Below are positions 52,247 to 63,784 of a stretch of DNA of 64,000 nt, piece after piece. Location: positions 124,001-188,000 of the forward strand of contig BPKH01000007.1 of the NCBI GenBank assembly GCA_026005035.1, read 5' to 3'. A program made the translations under genes and the position numbers. Source of the DNA: Porticoccaceae bacterium (lineage in GTDB: Bacteria > Pseudomonadota > Gammaproteobacteria > Pseudomonadales > Porticoccaceae). The notes beneath the pieces were generated by a model. The model was not told where the DNA came from, ran no database searches, and saw nothing but the letters and a program-made list of their open reading frames with translations. Every line of letters begins with the position of its first letter. The stretch's first letter is position 1.

Positions 52247-53020
52247 TCAGGGTTCGTCGATGTCGTAGTCGACGATCACCGGCGCGTGGCTGGAAAAGGA
52301 CTTCACCTTGTAGATGGCGGCGTGCTCCACCCGCCGGGCCAATTCCCGGGAGACGATCTGCAGGTCGACGCGCCAGCCGTCCCCCTTGCCCATCAACCCC
52401 GACGGCCACCAGGTATACTCGTCGCTGTCGGTGTTGACCCGCCGGAAGGCGTCGGCGTAGCCGAGCGCGTAGACCTCTTCCAGCCACTGGCGCTCGTGGG
52501 GCAGAAAGCCGGACTCTCCCTCGTGGCGCTCGGGGCTTTCCACGTCGATGTCGCCGTAGGCGATCTGCCAGTTGCCGCAGAAGATGTACTTGCGCTTCTT
52601 GCGGGTGATCTTTTCCAGGTGGACCTTGAGCTCGCGGAAGAAGCGGTCCTTGACCTCCTGGCTCGGCTCGCCGGCGACCCCCTGGGGGGCGAGCAGCGAG
52701 CCGACGCTGATGTGGGCGAAATCGGCCTGCAGGTAGCGGCCGTCCATGTCTTCGAAGCAGGGCAGGCCGAAGCCGAAAACGATCGCCTTGGGAAGCTCCC
52801 GGGTGTAGATGGCCACGCCGTTGGTGTGGGGCTTGGGAGAATCGAAATAGTAGGCGTAGTAGCCGGGCAGCGCGAACTCCGGGCGGTCGGCGATTTCCGG
52901 CTCCTGGGCGCGCAGGTCCTGCAAGCAGACGACGTCGGCGTCCTGGCTCGCCAGCCACTGGAACAGACCGCGGTGGGAGGCCTGAAAGATGCCGTCGACG
53001 GAAAGGCTGATGATCCGCAT
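52247..53020 (-). CDS. crc: Crc-like protein (catalytically degenerate exonuclease III family)
   Basis: A 257-residue endonuclease/exonuclease/phosphatase-fold protein. The exonuclease III active-site residues are mostly replaced: FNINGL reads LSVDGI, LQETK reads LQDLR, GDMN reads GNWQ and SDHAP reads SSHAP. The sequence instead follows Pseudomonas Crc (RYLQADF, YIFCGNW for [29 protein letters not shown]), and the rph-crc-pyrE order is the Pseudomonas one. Crc works with Hfq in carbon catabolite repression and has no nuclease activity. Crc role inferred by homology. Confidence 0.85.
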   Translation of the reverse strand: MRIISLSVDGIFQASHRGLFQWLASQDADVVCLQDLRAQEPEIADRPEFALPGYYAYYFDSPKPHTNGVAIYTRELPKAIVFGFGLPCFEDMDGRYLQADFAHISVGSLLAPQGVAGEPSQEVKDRFFRELKVHLEKITRKKRKYIFCGNWQIAYGDIDVESPERHEGESGFLPHERQWLEEVYALGYADAFRRVNTDSDEYTWWPSGLMGKGDGWRVDLQIVSRELARRVEHAAIYKVKSFSSHAPVIVDYDIDEP

Positions 53021-53095
53021 GTTCGTCCCTGTCGCCGAAGGGGATATGATAACCGACCCGGGCCCTGTTCTGAACCGCGCGGCGGGTTTGCTGAG

Positions 53096-53750
53096 ATGCG
53101 GGAGTACCAGCGGGAGTTTTTGCGCCTCGCCACCGAAGTGGGGGCGCTTTCCTTCGGCCGTTTCGTCCTCAAGTCGGGGCGCGTGAGCCCCTATTTCTTC
53201 GACGCCGGGCGCTTCCACACGGGCGGGGCGCTGGCCCGGCTCGGCCGCTGTTACGCCGCCGCCCTAGAGGACGCGGGCCTTTCCTTCGACCTGCTGTTCG
53301 GGCCGGCCTACAAGGGCATCCCCCTGGTCTGTGCCACCGCCGCGGCGCTCTTCGAGCACCATGGACGGGACGTCCCCTACAGCTTCAACCGCAAGGAAGA
53401 GAAGGATCACGGCGAAGGCGGGCGGCTCGTGGGCGCGCCGCTGGCCGGGCGGCGGGTGGTGGTGGTGGACGACGTGATCACCGCGGGAACCGCCATCCGC
53501 CAGGTGATGGCCCTGATTCGCCAGGCGGGGGGCACGCCCGCCGGGGGTGATCGTCGGCCTCGACCGGCGCGAGCGGGGACCGGAGGGCCGTTCGGCGGTG
53601 GAAGCGGTGGCCGGCGAATTCGGCGTGGCGGTGGTGGCCATCGCCGACATCGACCACCTGATCGAGTTCCTGGCCAGCGAGCGTTCCGAGCCGGCGCACC
53701 TGGAGGCCATGCGCGCCTACCGGGCGCAATGGGGGGTGCAGGGCCCGTGA
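53096..53750 (+). CDS. pyrE: Orotate phosphoribosyltransferase, frameshifted
   Basis: About 217 residues after removing one G from the run 53543-53547, which restores [17 protein letters not shown]. Visible are [26 protein letters not shown], the [10 protein letters not shown] loop, [10 protein letters not shown] (flexible catalytic loop) and the PRPP motif [13 protein letters not shown]. It makes OMP from orotate. Because of the shift, the N-terminal frame runs on into the next gene as one artificial long frame. It diverges from the Crc-like gene; TATGAT (53045-53050) may be its -10. Confidence 0.92.
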
Positions 53751-54355
53751 AGCTGGGGCGCATCGCCGCCATGGGAGTGAGCCTCCTGGCAAGCGCCGCC
53801 CAGGGCGGTGATGGCCTGGTCTACCGCTATCGCAACGCCGAGGGGGTGCCGGTGGTGAGCGATTCCCTGCCCCCCCAGGCGGCGGGCGCGGGCTACGAGG
53901 TGTTGGCGGCGGACGGCACCGTCCTCCAGGTGGTGCCGCCGGCGCCGAAGGAGCACGACCCCCAGGCCCGCGCCGCGGAGGAGGCGCGGGCGGCGGAAGA
54001 CCGCTATCTGCTGCGCAGCTTCAGCTCCGTGGAGGAGGTGCGGGCGGCGGGCGAGCGGCGCCTCGCCGCCCTCGACCGGGAAATCGCCACCCTCGAGCGG
54101 ACGCGCGCGGAGTTGCAGCGGCGAAAGTCCCGCCTGGCGCGCCAGGCGGCCGGCTACCAGGCCACCGGCCGGGCGGTGCCGGAAGCCATCGCCGCCGCCT
54201 TGGAGGAACTGGCGCTGGCCCTCGCGGACGCGGAGCGCCTGCTCGCCGCCCGGCGCGCCGAGCGGGCCTCGGAAGCGCAGCGCTTCGCCCGCTACGCGGC
54301 GCGCTTCGCGGACCTCAGTGGGAGCCGGGCGGAGGAAAGAGCGCCCGCCCCATGA
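53747..54355 (+). CDS. DUF4124-like periplasmic coiled-coil protein
   Basis: A 202-residue protein with a signal peptide (residues ~1-21, ending SAAQGGDG) and the DUF4124-like start [22 protein letters not shown], then a long charged helical region ([30 protein letters not shown] and [15 protein letters not shown]) that looks coiled-coil. Its function is unknown. GTG overlaps the pyrE stop (GTGA). Its last 41 bases overlap the convergent slmA. Confidence 0.8.
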   Translation: MKLGRIAAMGVSLLASAAQGGDGLVYRYRNAEGVPVVSDSLPPQAAGAGYEVLAADGTVLQVVPPAPKEHDPQARAAEEARAAEDRYLLRSFSSVEEVRAAGERRLAALDREIATLERTRAELQRRKSRLARQAAGYQATGRAVPEAIAAALEELALALADAERLLAARRAERASEAQRFARYAARFADLSGSRAEERAPAP

Positions 54356-54923
54356 GCGCCCAGACGACCCCCCAGTCGGCGGTGGGTGGCGCCGCGAAGC
54401 CGCTTTTGACGTAGCGCTGCCAGCGGCCCACCACCCAATCGGCGACCAGTGCCGCCGCCATGCCGGGGGGCAGGGCGCAGACCCGCTCCTCTTCCACTTC
54501 GCCCCGCCGGATCCGCTGGCGGAACTCCGCCGCCAGCCGCTCGAAGACCCGGGCCGCGCGCCGCCCCAAGCGGGGGTCTTCGCCGACCAACACCTCGCCG
54601 GCGAGCAGCCGGGCGATCCCCGGATTGCGCTCGGCGAAGGCGAGGGCCAGGGCGGCCATCTGGCCCAGGGCGGCGGGGGTGTCGGGCACTTCCCGGGCGA
54701 GCGCGCGGATCCGCTCGAACAGCGCTCCCTCGGCGAATTCCAGCAGGCCTTCGAAGATGCGCGCCTTGCTGGGGAAATGGCGGTACAGGGCGGCTTCCGA
54801 CAGCCCCACCGCGCGCGCCAGGGCGGCGGTGGTGACGGGCGCCGCTTCCGGGGTGGCGAGCAGCTCCGCCAGAGCCTCGAGGATCTCCCGGCGGCGGGCG
54901 CCCGCCGCCGGCCGCGGCGCCAT
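54315..54923 (-). CDS. slmA: Nucleoid occlusion factor SlmA
   Basis: A 202-residue TetR-family protein closely matching Slm[50 protein letters not shown] (helix-turn-helix) and [15 protein letters not shown]. SlmA binds chromosomal sites and blocks FtsZ assembly over the nucleoid. The ATG has GAGG seven bases upstream; a TTG at 54929 overlapping the argB stop is a weaker alternative. Confidence 0.9.
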   Translation of the reverse strand: MAPRPAAGARRREILEALAELLATPEAAPVTTAALARAVGLSEAALYRHFPSKARIFEGLLEFAEGALFERIRALAREVPDTPAALGQMAALALAFAERNPGIARLLAGEVLVGEDPRLGRRAARVFERLAAEFRQRIRRGEVEEERVCALPPGMAAALVADWVVGRWQRYVKSGFAAPPTADWGVVWALMGRALFPPPGSH

Positions 54924-54925
54924 GG

Positions 54926-58220
<3,295 letters not shown>

Positions 58221-58226
58221 CGATCG

Positions 58227-59444
58227 CTAGCTCCCGGCGCGGCGGTCCACCAACAGCGCGAAGCGCTCCACCAACCGCTCGGCGAGCAGCGTCTTGCTCA
58301 TCGCCGGCCAGGGCTCGCAGCCTTCGGCGGTGATGAAGGTGACGGCGTTCTGCTCGGCGTCGAAGCCGATCCCCGGCTGGGAGACGTCGTTGGCCACCAC
58401 GGCGTCGAGCTTTTTGCGGTGTAGTTTGCGGGTGGCCTCGGCGACGAGGTCGGACGTCTCGGCGGCGAAGCCCACGGTCACCGGGCGCGGCTCGAGGGCT
58501 GCCACCTCGGCGACGATGTCCGGGTTGCGGACCAGTTCCACGGTGAGCGTCTCTCCCTTTCCCTCTTTTTTGATTTTTTCCGGCGCGGGCCGTGCCGGCC
58601 GGTAATCGGCCACCGCCGCGGCGGCCACGAAGAGTTGGCAATCGGCAGCGGCGGCGAGGGCCGCCCGGTACATCTCCAGGGCGGTTTCCACCTCGATCCG
58701 CTCCACCCGGTCGGGACAGGCCAAGGCGGTGGGCCCGGAGATCAACAGGACGCGCGCCCCGGCCGCGGCGGCCGCGGCGGCGATGGCGTAGCCCATTTTC
58801 CCCGAGCTGCGGTTGGAGAGGAAGCGCACCGGATCGAGCGGTTCGCGGGTGGGCCCGGCCGTCACCACCACCCGCACTCCGGCCAACAGGCCGGCGGGAA
58901 AGAGGTCGGCCAGGGCGGCGACGATGGCGGTGGGCTCCAGCATGCGGCCCGGACCCACGTCGCCGCAGGCCTGCTGGCCCTCGTCGGGGCCGAGCACGCG
59001 CGTCCCCCGCTCGGCGAGGCGCTGCAGGTTGTGTTGGGTGGCGGGGTTGCGCCACATGCCTTGGTTCATGGCCGGCGCCACGACGACGGGGGCGGGGGTG
59101 GCCAGGCACACCGCGGTGAGCAGGTCGCCCGCCTCGCCGGCCGCCAGGCGGGCGAGGAAGTCGGCGCTCGCTGGCGCCACCACCACGAGGTCCGCCCAGC
59201 GTGCGAGTTCGATGTGGCCCATGGCCGCCTCGGCGGCGGGGTCGAGGAGCTCGGTGTGCACCGGATGCCCGGAGAGGGCCTGGAAGGTGAGGGGGGTGAC
59301 GAATTCGCAGGCGGCTCGGGTCATCACCACCCGCACGGTGGCGCCGGCGTCCTGGAGGCGCCGCACGAGTTCGGCGCTCTTGTAGGCGGCGATGCCGCCG
59401 GTCACGCCGAGCAGGACGCGCTTGTTGGCCAGGGCCGTCGCCAC
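58227..59444 (-). CDS. coaBC: Bifunctional phosphopantothenoylcysteine decarboxylase/phosphopantothenate-cysteine ligase
   Basis: A 405-residue fusion. The CoaC half has LLGVTGGIAAYKSAELV, HIELARWAD (catalytic His) and PAMNQGMW. The CoaB half has VVTAGPTREPLDPVRFLSNRSSGKMGYA and a lysine-rich loop EKIKKEGK. It performs two steps of coenzyme A synthesis. GTG start with a GGAG site; it diverges from radC across a short region with TATAAT/ATTATA. Confidence 0.95.
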   Translation of the reverse strand: MATALANKRVLLGVTGGIAAYKSAELVRRLQDAGATVRVVMTRAACEFVTPLTFQALSGHPVHTELLDPAAEAAMGHIELARWADLVVVAPASADFLARLAAGEAGDLLTAVCLATPAPVVVAPAMNQGMWRNPATQHNLQRLAERGTRVLGPDEGQQACGDVGPGRMLEPTAIVAALADLFPAGLLAGVRVVVTAGPTREPLDPVRFLSNRSSGKMGYAIAAAAAAAGARVLLISGPTALACPDRVERIEVETALEMYRAALAAAADCQLFVAAAAVADYRPARPAPEKIKKEGKGETLTVELVRNPDIVAEVAALEPRPVTVGFAAETSDLVAEATRKLHRKKLDAVVANDVSQPGIGFDAEQNAVTFITAEGCEPWPAMSKTLLAERLVERFALLVDRRAGS

Positions 59445-59455
59445 CGCTGAGCTCC

Positions 59456-59464
59456 TATAATGGC
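59456..59464 (+). promoter_or_regulatory. Candidate -10 TATAATGGC for radC
   Basis: TATAAT (59456-59461) followed by GGC lies 53 bp before the radC ATG in the short divergent region with coaBC. No good -35 is evident. Confidence 0.45.
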
Positions 59465-59513
59465 CGCGCTACGATAGCACAGGCGCGGTTCGGGGCGTGC
59501 CAGGGAGGGCGCG

Positions 59514-60188
59514 ATGGCGATCCGAGATTGGCCGGAAGGCGAGCGACCGCGGGAGAAGTTGCTCGCCCGGGGGGCGGGGGCGCTGTCCGACGCGGAACTC
59601 CTCGCGGTGCTGTTGCGCACCGGGGTGGCGGGGGCGAGCGCGGTGGATCTGGCGCGCTCGCTGCTCGCCCAGTTCGGCGGGCTCGGCGGACTGCTGGCCG
59701 CCGAGCGGGCGGATTTCTGCGCCGCCCGGGGCCTCGGGATCGCCAAGTTCGTGCAGCTCAAAGCGGCCCTCGAACTGGCCCGCCGGGCGCTCGCCGAGAC
59801 CCTCACCCGCCACGCGGTCTTCACCCGCCCCGCCGAGGTCAAACTCTTCGTCCAGGCGCGCCTCGCCGGGCGGCGGCAAGAGGTGTTCCTGGCCCTCTTT
59901 CTGGACGCCCGGCACCGCTTGATCGCCGCCGAGGAGCTGTTCTTCGGGACCGTCGACGGCGCCTCAGTCCATCCCCGCGAGGTGGTGCGCCGGGCCCTCG
60001 TCCACAACGCCGCGGCGGCGATCTTCGCCCACAACCACCCGTCGGGGGTGGCCGAACCCTCCGCCGACGACCTCGCCATCACCCGGAGACTAAAGGAAGC
60101 GCTCGCCCTGCTGGACGTGCGGGTGCTCGACCACCTGGTGGTGGGCGCGGGCGAAGTGACTTCCCTCGCCGAGCGGGGCGGCCTCTGA
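59514..60188 (+). CDS. radC: RadC family JAB/MPN protein
   Basis: A 224-residue RadC protein: [34 protein letters not shown] (helix-hairpin-helix part) then the JAMM zinc motif [15 protein letters not shown]. The molecular role is unsettled; the old DNA-repair label came from a misassigned mutation. The coaBC/radC arrangement is the usual gammaproteobacterial one. Confidence 0.94.
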   Translation: MAIRDWPEGERPREKLLARGAGALSDAELLAVLLRTGVAGASAVDLARSLLAQFGGLGGLLAAERADFCAARGLGIAKFVQLKAALELARRALAETLTRHAVFTRPAEVKLFVQARLAGRRQEVFLALFLDARHRLIAAEELFFGTVDGASVHPREVVRRALVHNAAAAIFAHNHPSGVAEPSADDLAITRRLKEALALLDVRVLDHLVVGAGEVTSLAERGGL

Positions 60189-60252
60189 GGGCTCGACCGG
60201 CGGGGCGCGAAGCGGCATCCTTGTGGGCCTCGGCGAGCACGGAGGTGCGGTG

Positions 60253-60916
60253 ATGGCGAACCACGGCCGGAAGCTGGTGACCTTGGACCGGGACGCGGTG
60301 CGGCGCGCCTACGACCGCTACGCCTCCATCTACGATCGGCTGTTCCACTGGCCGAGCCGGGCGGGGATCCGCGCCGCGGTGGAGGAAGCCAACCGGCTCG
60401 GCGGCGAGATCTTGGAGATCGGGGTGGGCACGGGGCTGTCGCTGCCCCTCTACCGACCCGAGGTGCGGGTGACCGGCATCGACCTCTCTCCCGAGATGTT
60501 GGCCCAGGCGCGCCGCCGCGTGGCCCAGTGGGGGCTCGCCCACGTGGTGGCCTTGGAAGAGGGGGACGCCGCGGCCCTTCCCTACGGGGACGCCAGCTTC
60601 GACGTGGTGGTGATGAGTTTCGTGATCACCGCCGTCCCGGATCCGGCGGCGGTCCTCGCCGAGGCCGAGCGGGGTCTTGCGCGCGGGCGGCAGCCTGGTG
60701 GTGGCGAGCCACCTGCGCGGCCGCCACCCCCTGCGCCGGCTGGTGGAGGATGGGCTCGACCACCTCACCCGCCGCCTGGGTTGGCGCTCCAATTTCGATC
60801 CCGGGCTCATCGTCGGGCGCCCGGGGTTGCGTCTGGTGGTGGAGCGACGCCTGCCGCCCTTCGGCCTGGTGACCCTGCTGCGCCTGGAGCGGCAGGGGGA
60901 AGAACCTTCGCCCTAG
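60253..60916 (+). CDS. PmtA-like SAM-dependent methyltransferase, frameshifted
   Basis: About 220 residues after removing one T at 60677-60678 (restoring LRAGGSLVVASHL). RRAYDRYASIYDRLFHWPSRAG and LEIGVGTGLSLPLY with GIDLSPEML are like bacterial phosphatidylethanolamine N-methyltransferases (PmtA), which make phosphatidylcholine. A quinone or other small-molecule methyltransferase remains possible. It follows radC by 64 bp with GGAGG before the ATG. Confidence 0.78.
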
Positions 60917-60923
60917 CTTGCGC

Positions 60924-60984
60924 AAGCGTCTGCCTCGCATCCCGAGGGCACTCCCCCGGGAGGGCTCGCCGGGGGCTGACGCTT
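60924..60984. terminator. Long imperfect hairpin between the methyltransferase and the sigma factor gene
   Basis: AAGCGTCTGCC (60924-60934) and GGCTGACGCTT (60974-60984) form an 11-bp stem with one mismatch around a GC-rich loop that can fold further. It begins eight bases after the methyltransferase stop. The right arm also contributes the -35 of the following promoter, so it could be structural or regulatory. Confidence 0.4.
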
Positions 60985-61005
60985 CCTGCGGGCAAAGGCT
61001 ACAGT
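60976..61005 (+). promoter_or_regulatory. Candidate sigma-70 promoter of the sigma/anti-sigma operon
   Basis: CTGACG (60976-60981) and TACAGT (61000-61005) are separated by 18 bp and lie 33 bp before the sigma factor ATG. No repeated ECF-type promoter signature was recognised. Confidence 0.4.
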
Positions 61006-61037
61006 GGGTGAAGCGAGGGGGAGGAGCGCCGCTCGCC

Positions 61038-61661
61038 ATGGGAGAGAAAGAGGTTCGCCAAGCGCCGGCTGCGGCGGCAGAGCCGCTGTTCGCCGACGAG
61101 GCTTTCCTCGAAGCGCTGCGCCGGCGCATGGTGCAGTTCGCCCACTCCCAGCTGGGGGATCGAGACGCGGCGGAAGACGCGGTCCAGGAGGCGTGGTTCG
61201 GCGCGCTCAAAAACCTGTCCGCCTTCGGCGGGCGCGCTGCCTTTCAGACCTGGGTGTTCGCCATTTTGAAGCACAAGATCGCCGATGAGCTTCGCCGCAG
61301 GGGGCGACTCGTCGGCGCGGGCGACATCGCCGCGGACGACGAGGAGGAGAGCGATCTGACCGCGCTCTTCGATCGGAGGGGTTACTGGCGGCCCGAGGAG
61401 CGGCCCCAGCGCTGGGCGGAGCCGGAGAGCGCCCTCGAGGACCAGCGCTTTTGGCAGATCTTCGAAACCTGTCTGGACCACTTGCCACCCCGCCAGGCGC
61501 GGGCGTTCATGATGCGCGAGTTTGTGGGCTTGGATGCCGGGGAGATCTGCGGGGTGCTCGGCATCACCGCCAACCATCTCCACGTGCTGATGCACCGCGC
61601 CCGCCTGCGCCTGCGCGAATGTCTGGAAAACCGCTGGTTCGGCCGGAGTGAAGAGCCTTGA
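61038..61661 (+). CDS. ECF-type RNA polymerase sigma factor
   Basis: A 207-residue sigma factor. Region 2: AHSQLGDRDAAEDAVQEAWFGALKNL...FQTWVFAILKHKIADELRRRG. Region 4: LPPRQARAFMMREFVGLDAGEICGVLGITANHLHVLMHRARLRLRE. An unusually long acidic linker (EEESDLTALFDRRGYW...AEPESALED) separates them. It is followed by, and coupled to, a zinc anti-sigma factor, so it should be released by a redox or metal signal. GTG at 61008 is an in-frame alternative start. Confidence 0.9.
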   Translation: MGEKEVRQAPAAAAEPLFADEAFLEALRRRMVQFAHSQLGDRDAAEDAVQEAWFGALKNLSAFGGRAAFQTWVFAILKHKIADELRRRGRLVGAGDIAADDEEESDLTALFDRRGYWRPEERPQRWAEPESALEDQRFWQIFETCLDHLPPRQARAFMMREFVGLDAGEICGVLGITANHLHVLMHRARLRLRECLENRWFGRSEEP

Positions 61662-61864
61662 ACTGCATCGACGCCACCCGTCTGCTGTCGGAGGCACAAG
61701 AGCGCACCCTCGCCAAGGGGGAGCGCCTGCGCCTTGGGATCCACCTGGCGATGTGCGGGGGCTGTCGCCGCTTCGCTCGCCAGCTGCCCGCTTTGCGCCG
61801 CTTCGCCCGGGCCTACGCCCGGGGCGAGCACGAGCGATCGGGGCGCACCGGGCCGGATGCGTGA
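61658..61864 (+). CDS. Small soluble zinc-binding anti-sigma factor (zf-HC2/ZAS)
   Basis: A 68-residue protein with C3, H29, C33 and C36 (HLAMCGGC): the HxxxCxxC core plus an upstream cysteine 26 residues before the histidine, the spacing of the redox-sensing anti-sigma factor RsrA. No membrane segment, so it acts in the cytoplasm. It probably binds the sigma factor and lets go on thiol oxidation or metal loss. The TTG start overlaps the sigma factor stop (TTGA). Confidence 0.82.
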   Translation: MNCIDATRLLSEAQERTLAKGERLRLGIHLAMCGGCRRFARQLPALRRFARAYARGEHERSGRTGPDA

Positions 61865-61914
61865 GCGCCGCCCGGCGGTGCTCGGTGCAAGCCCAGGGCA
61901 GGCGGGCGGAGCGC

Positions 61915-62133
61915 TCAGGATCCGCCGCCCCCGCGCCGCTGCGCTTGCACCGGCGGACAGGGAACCGAACCGAAGGAGCAAAAGACGCAACAGTCCCCCG
62001 GTTTGGGGCGCAACCGGGCGCCGCACGACGGGCACGGCCAGTGCCACAGGCAGGCGTCGGCGGGCATGATCTGCGCCTCGGCGTGCCCGCAGTGGGGACA
62101 GGTGAGGACCGATTCCCAAATCGTCCCGTTCAC
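61915..62133 (-). CDS. GDCCVxC-domain (seleno)protein family member, cysteine form
   Basis: A 72-residue cysteine-rich protein with two CxxC pairs (C12/C15, C34/C37) and the motif GDCCVFCSFGSVPCPP (47-61). This is the small GDCCVxC family, some members of which use selenocysteine; here all positions are cysteine codons. Its role is unknown; zinc or mercury binding is likely from composition. The GTG overlaps the merP stop (GTGA), tying it to the mer operon. Confidence 0.82.
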   Translation of the reverse strand: MNGTIWESVLTCPHCGHAEAQIMPADACLWHWPCPSCGARLRPKPGDCCVFCSFGSVPCPPVQAQRRGGGGS

Positions 62134-62420
62134 GGCGCACCCTCGAGGGAAGCGGGGTAACCGGCGCCGGCGAGCGCCTCGAGCAACCGTTGCGGTCCCA
62201 CCTGCGCATCGTCGAAGGTCACCTGCGCCCGTCGCTTGGGCGAGTCCACCTCCACCCGAACCACCCCTGCCACCCTGGACAGCGCCTTTTTGACGGTCAG
62301 GGGGCAGGCGGCACAGCTCATCCCGGGCACGGACAGGGTGACGGTTCGCAAGGCGCCCCACGCGGGCGCGACGGCGAGAGCGACGGCGACGCCAAAAAGC
62401 CACTTTCTCTTCGGGTTCAT
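62130..62420 (-). CDS. merP: Periplasmic mercury-binding protein MerP
   Basis: A 96-residue protein: signal peptide ~1-23 (AVAPAWGALRT), then an HMA domain with GMSCAACPLTVKKAL (C36 and C39) and VTFDDAQVGPQRLLEAL...AGYPASL, closely like MerP. It captures mercuric ion in the periplasm and hands it to MerT. It follows merT by 13 bp and overlaps the GDCCVxC gene. Confidence 0.92.
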   Translation of the reverse strand: MNPKRKWLFGVAVALAVAPAWGALRTVTLSVPGMSCAACPLTVKKALSRVAGVVRVEVDSPKRRAQVTFDDAQVGPQRLLEALAGAGYPASLEGAP

Positions 62421-62433
62421 CGCGATCTCCTGC

Positions 62434-62784
62434 TCAGTAGAAAAGAGGCAACGCGTAGGGAAAGCCGAAGGCGACGAGCACCAGAGCGGCCACCAGCCAA
62501 AAAACGGCCCCGTAGGCGGCGCGCACCCGAGGCCGCGCGCACAGCTCGTCCGGCCGACAGGGGGCGCCTCGGCGGTAGAGGCGGTGCCAGGCGAACCCCA
62601 AGGCCGCAAGCGACGCGGTGAGGAAAAGCGGCCGAAAGGGTTCGAGAGCGGTCAGGCGGCCGATCCAGGCGCCGCTCAAGCCCAGGGTGACCAGAGCCAA
62701 CGGTCCCAGGCAGCAGCTCGAGGCGAGAATGGCGGCGAGCCCGCCCGCCGCGAGGGCCCCGGTTTCCGGCTTCGGTTTGGGCAT
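62434..62784 (-). CDS. merT: Mercuric transport protein MerT
   Basis: A 116-residue membrane protein with three hydrophobic helices. The cysteine pairs C24-C25 in helix 1 (ASSCCLGPL) and C76/C82 in the cytoplasmic loop (APCRPDELC) are at the classical MerT positions. It carries mercuric ion from MerP to the cytoplasm. First gene transcribed from the mer promoter, opposite merR. No merA lies in the window. Confidence 0.93.
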   Translation of the reverse strand: MPKPKPETGALAAGGLAAILASSCCLGPLALVTLGLSGAWIGRLTALEPFRPLFLTASLAALGFAWHRLYRRGAPCRPDELCARPRVRAAYGAVFWLVAALVLVAFGFPYALPLFY

Positions 62785-62815
62785 GGCATTGTCCTCCACC
62801 TGACTTCCCTTGCTA

Positions 62816-62846
62816 ATCTTCGGTCCGTAGTTGGGTACGGGATCAA
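62816..62846 (-). promoter_or_regulatory. MerR operator/merT promoter
   Basis: On the minus strand TTGATC (62846 down to 62841) and GAAGAT (62821 down to 62816) are separated by 19 bp. Inside the spacer lies the dyad CCGTACCCAACTACGG (62840 down to 62825). This is the stretched MerR-type promoter, in which MerR-Hg realigns the two hexamers. It overlaps the merR leader, as usual. Confidence 0.88.
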
Positions 62847-62851
62847 GGGCA

Positions 62852-63263
62852 ATGGCGCCGCGAGCGGACCATCTGACCATCGGCGCCCTGGCCAAGGCGG
62901 CGGGGGTGCACGTGGAGACGATCCGCTTCTACCAGCGCAAGGGCCTCTTGCCGACACCCGACCGCCCCTACGGGGGCATTCGCCGCTACGGGCGGGAAGA
63001 CTTGGCGCGCCTACAATTCATCCAGAAGGCAAAACGGCTCGGCTTTCGTCTCGACGAGATCGCCGAGCTGCTCGCGCTCGCCGACGGGTCGCACTGCGCC
63101 GAGGCGCGCGCCCTGGCCGAGCGCAAGCTGGCCGACGTGCGCGCCCCGCCTACTGGAACTGGGCCGTCTGGAAGCGGTGCTCGCCGACCTGGTGGAGCGC
63201 TGTGACGCCGCCTCCGGCGAGGTGCGCTGCCCGCTGATCGAGGCCTTGGAGAGGGCGGGATGA
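62852..63263 (+). CDS. merR: Mercury-responsive regulator MerR, frameshifted
   Basis: 136 residues after removing one C from the run 63144-63147, restoring [16 protein letters not shown]. The helix-turn-helix is [26 protein letters not shown]. The three mercury-binding cysteines are present at C82 (GSHCAEA), C117 (VERC) and C126 (VRCPLIE), the same numbers as in Tn501 MerR. The frameshift falls between C82 and C117. Its stop overlaps the ynfA start. Confidence 0.9.
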
Positions 63264-63598
63264 TCTTTCAGCTCTTCAAGGTCACCCTGCTGTACGCCCT
63301 GACGGCGCTCGCCGAAATCGTCGGCTGCTATTTGCCCTGGCTGGTCATCAAACGGGGCAAGCCGGCTTGGCTGTTGCTGCCCGCCGCCTTGTCGCTCGCT
63401 TTGTTCGCCTGGCTTTTGACCCTGCACCCGACCGCCGCGGGGCGTACCTATGCGGCTTACGGGGGAATGTACATCGCCATCGCCCTCGTCTGGTTGCACC
63501 GCGTCGATGGCGTGGCCCTCACCCGCTGGGACCTGGCAGGCGCCGCCCTCTCGTTGGTCGGCATGGCGGTCATCGCGCTCCAACCGGGGGCAAGGTGA
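63260..63598 (+). CDS. ynfA: YnfA family membrane protein (UPF0060)
   Basis: A 112-residue protein with four helices: [19 protein letters not shown] and [19 protein letters not shown] are YnfA signatures. YnfA belongs to the small multidrug resistance superfamily and has been linked to drug efflux. It overlaps the merR stop (ATGA) and is presumably cotranscribed with merR, an unusual partner. Confidence 0.92.
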   Translation: MIFQLFKVTLLYALTALAEIVGCYLPWLVIKRGKPAWLLLPAALSLALFAWLLTLHPTAAGRTYAAYGGMYIAIALVWLHRVDGVALTRWDLAGAALSLVGMAVIALQPGAR

Positions 63599-63710
63599 CG
63601 GCCGGGCAAACCACAGCGTCCGGGTGGAGCGGTGCGTCCCGCCTCCGAAGCCGCTCGGCCTTGGCTGGAAAGCCGCGCGCCGTCCGGAGCACGTCGTCTG
63701 GCGGGCCGCT

Positions 63711-63740
63711 CCCGCCCCTCCCCCGCGAAGCCGGGGCGGG
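63711..63740. terminator. GC hairpin between convergent ynfA and arsenite exporter genes
   Basis: CCCGCCCC (63711-63718) and GGGGCGGG (63733-63740) form an 8-bp stem around a 14-base loop. It lies in the 186-bp gap between the two convergent genes, where nothing else is recognisable. No T tract. Confidence 0.4.
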
Positions 63741-63784
63741 TGCTGCTTGGCCCGACTTACCCCGCAGCGGTGCTGCCCGGATCG

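Noticed and set aside
52247-53020. Exodeoxyribonuclease III (xthA)
   Set aside because: Fold matches, but essential catalytic residues are replaced and the pattern follows Crc.
52286-54355. 689-codon frame spanning the Crc-like gene, pyrE and the DUF4124-like gene
   Set aside because: It is an artefact: antisense sequence, then the pyrE N-terminus, which enters the DUF4124 frame because of the G-run frameshift.
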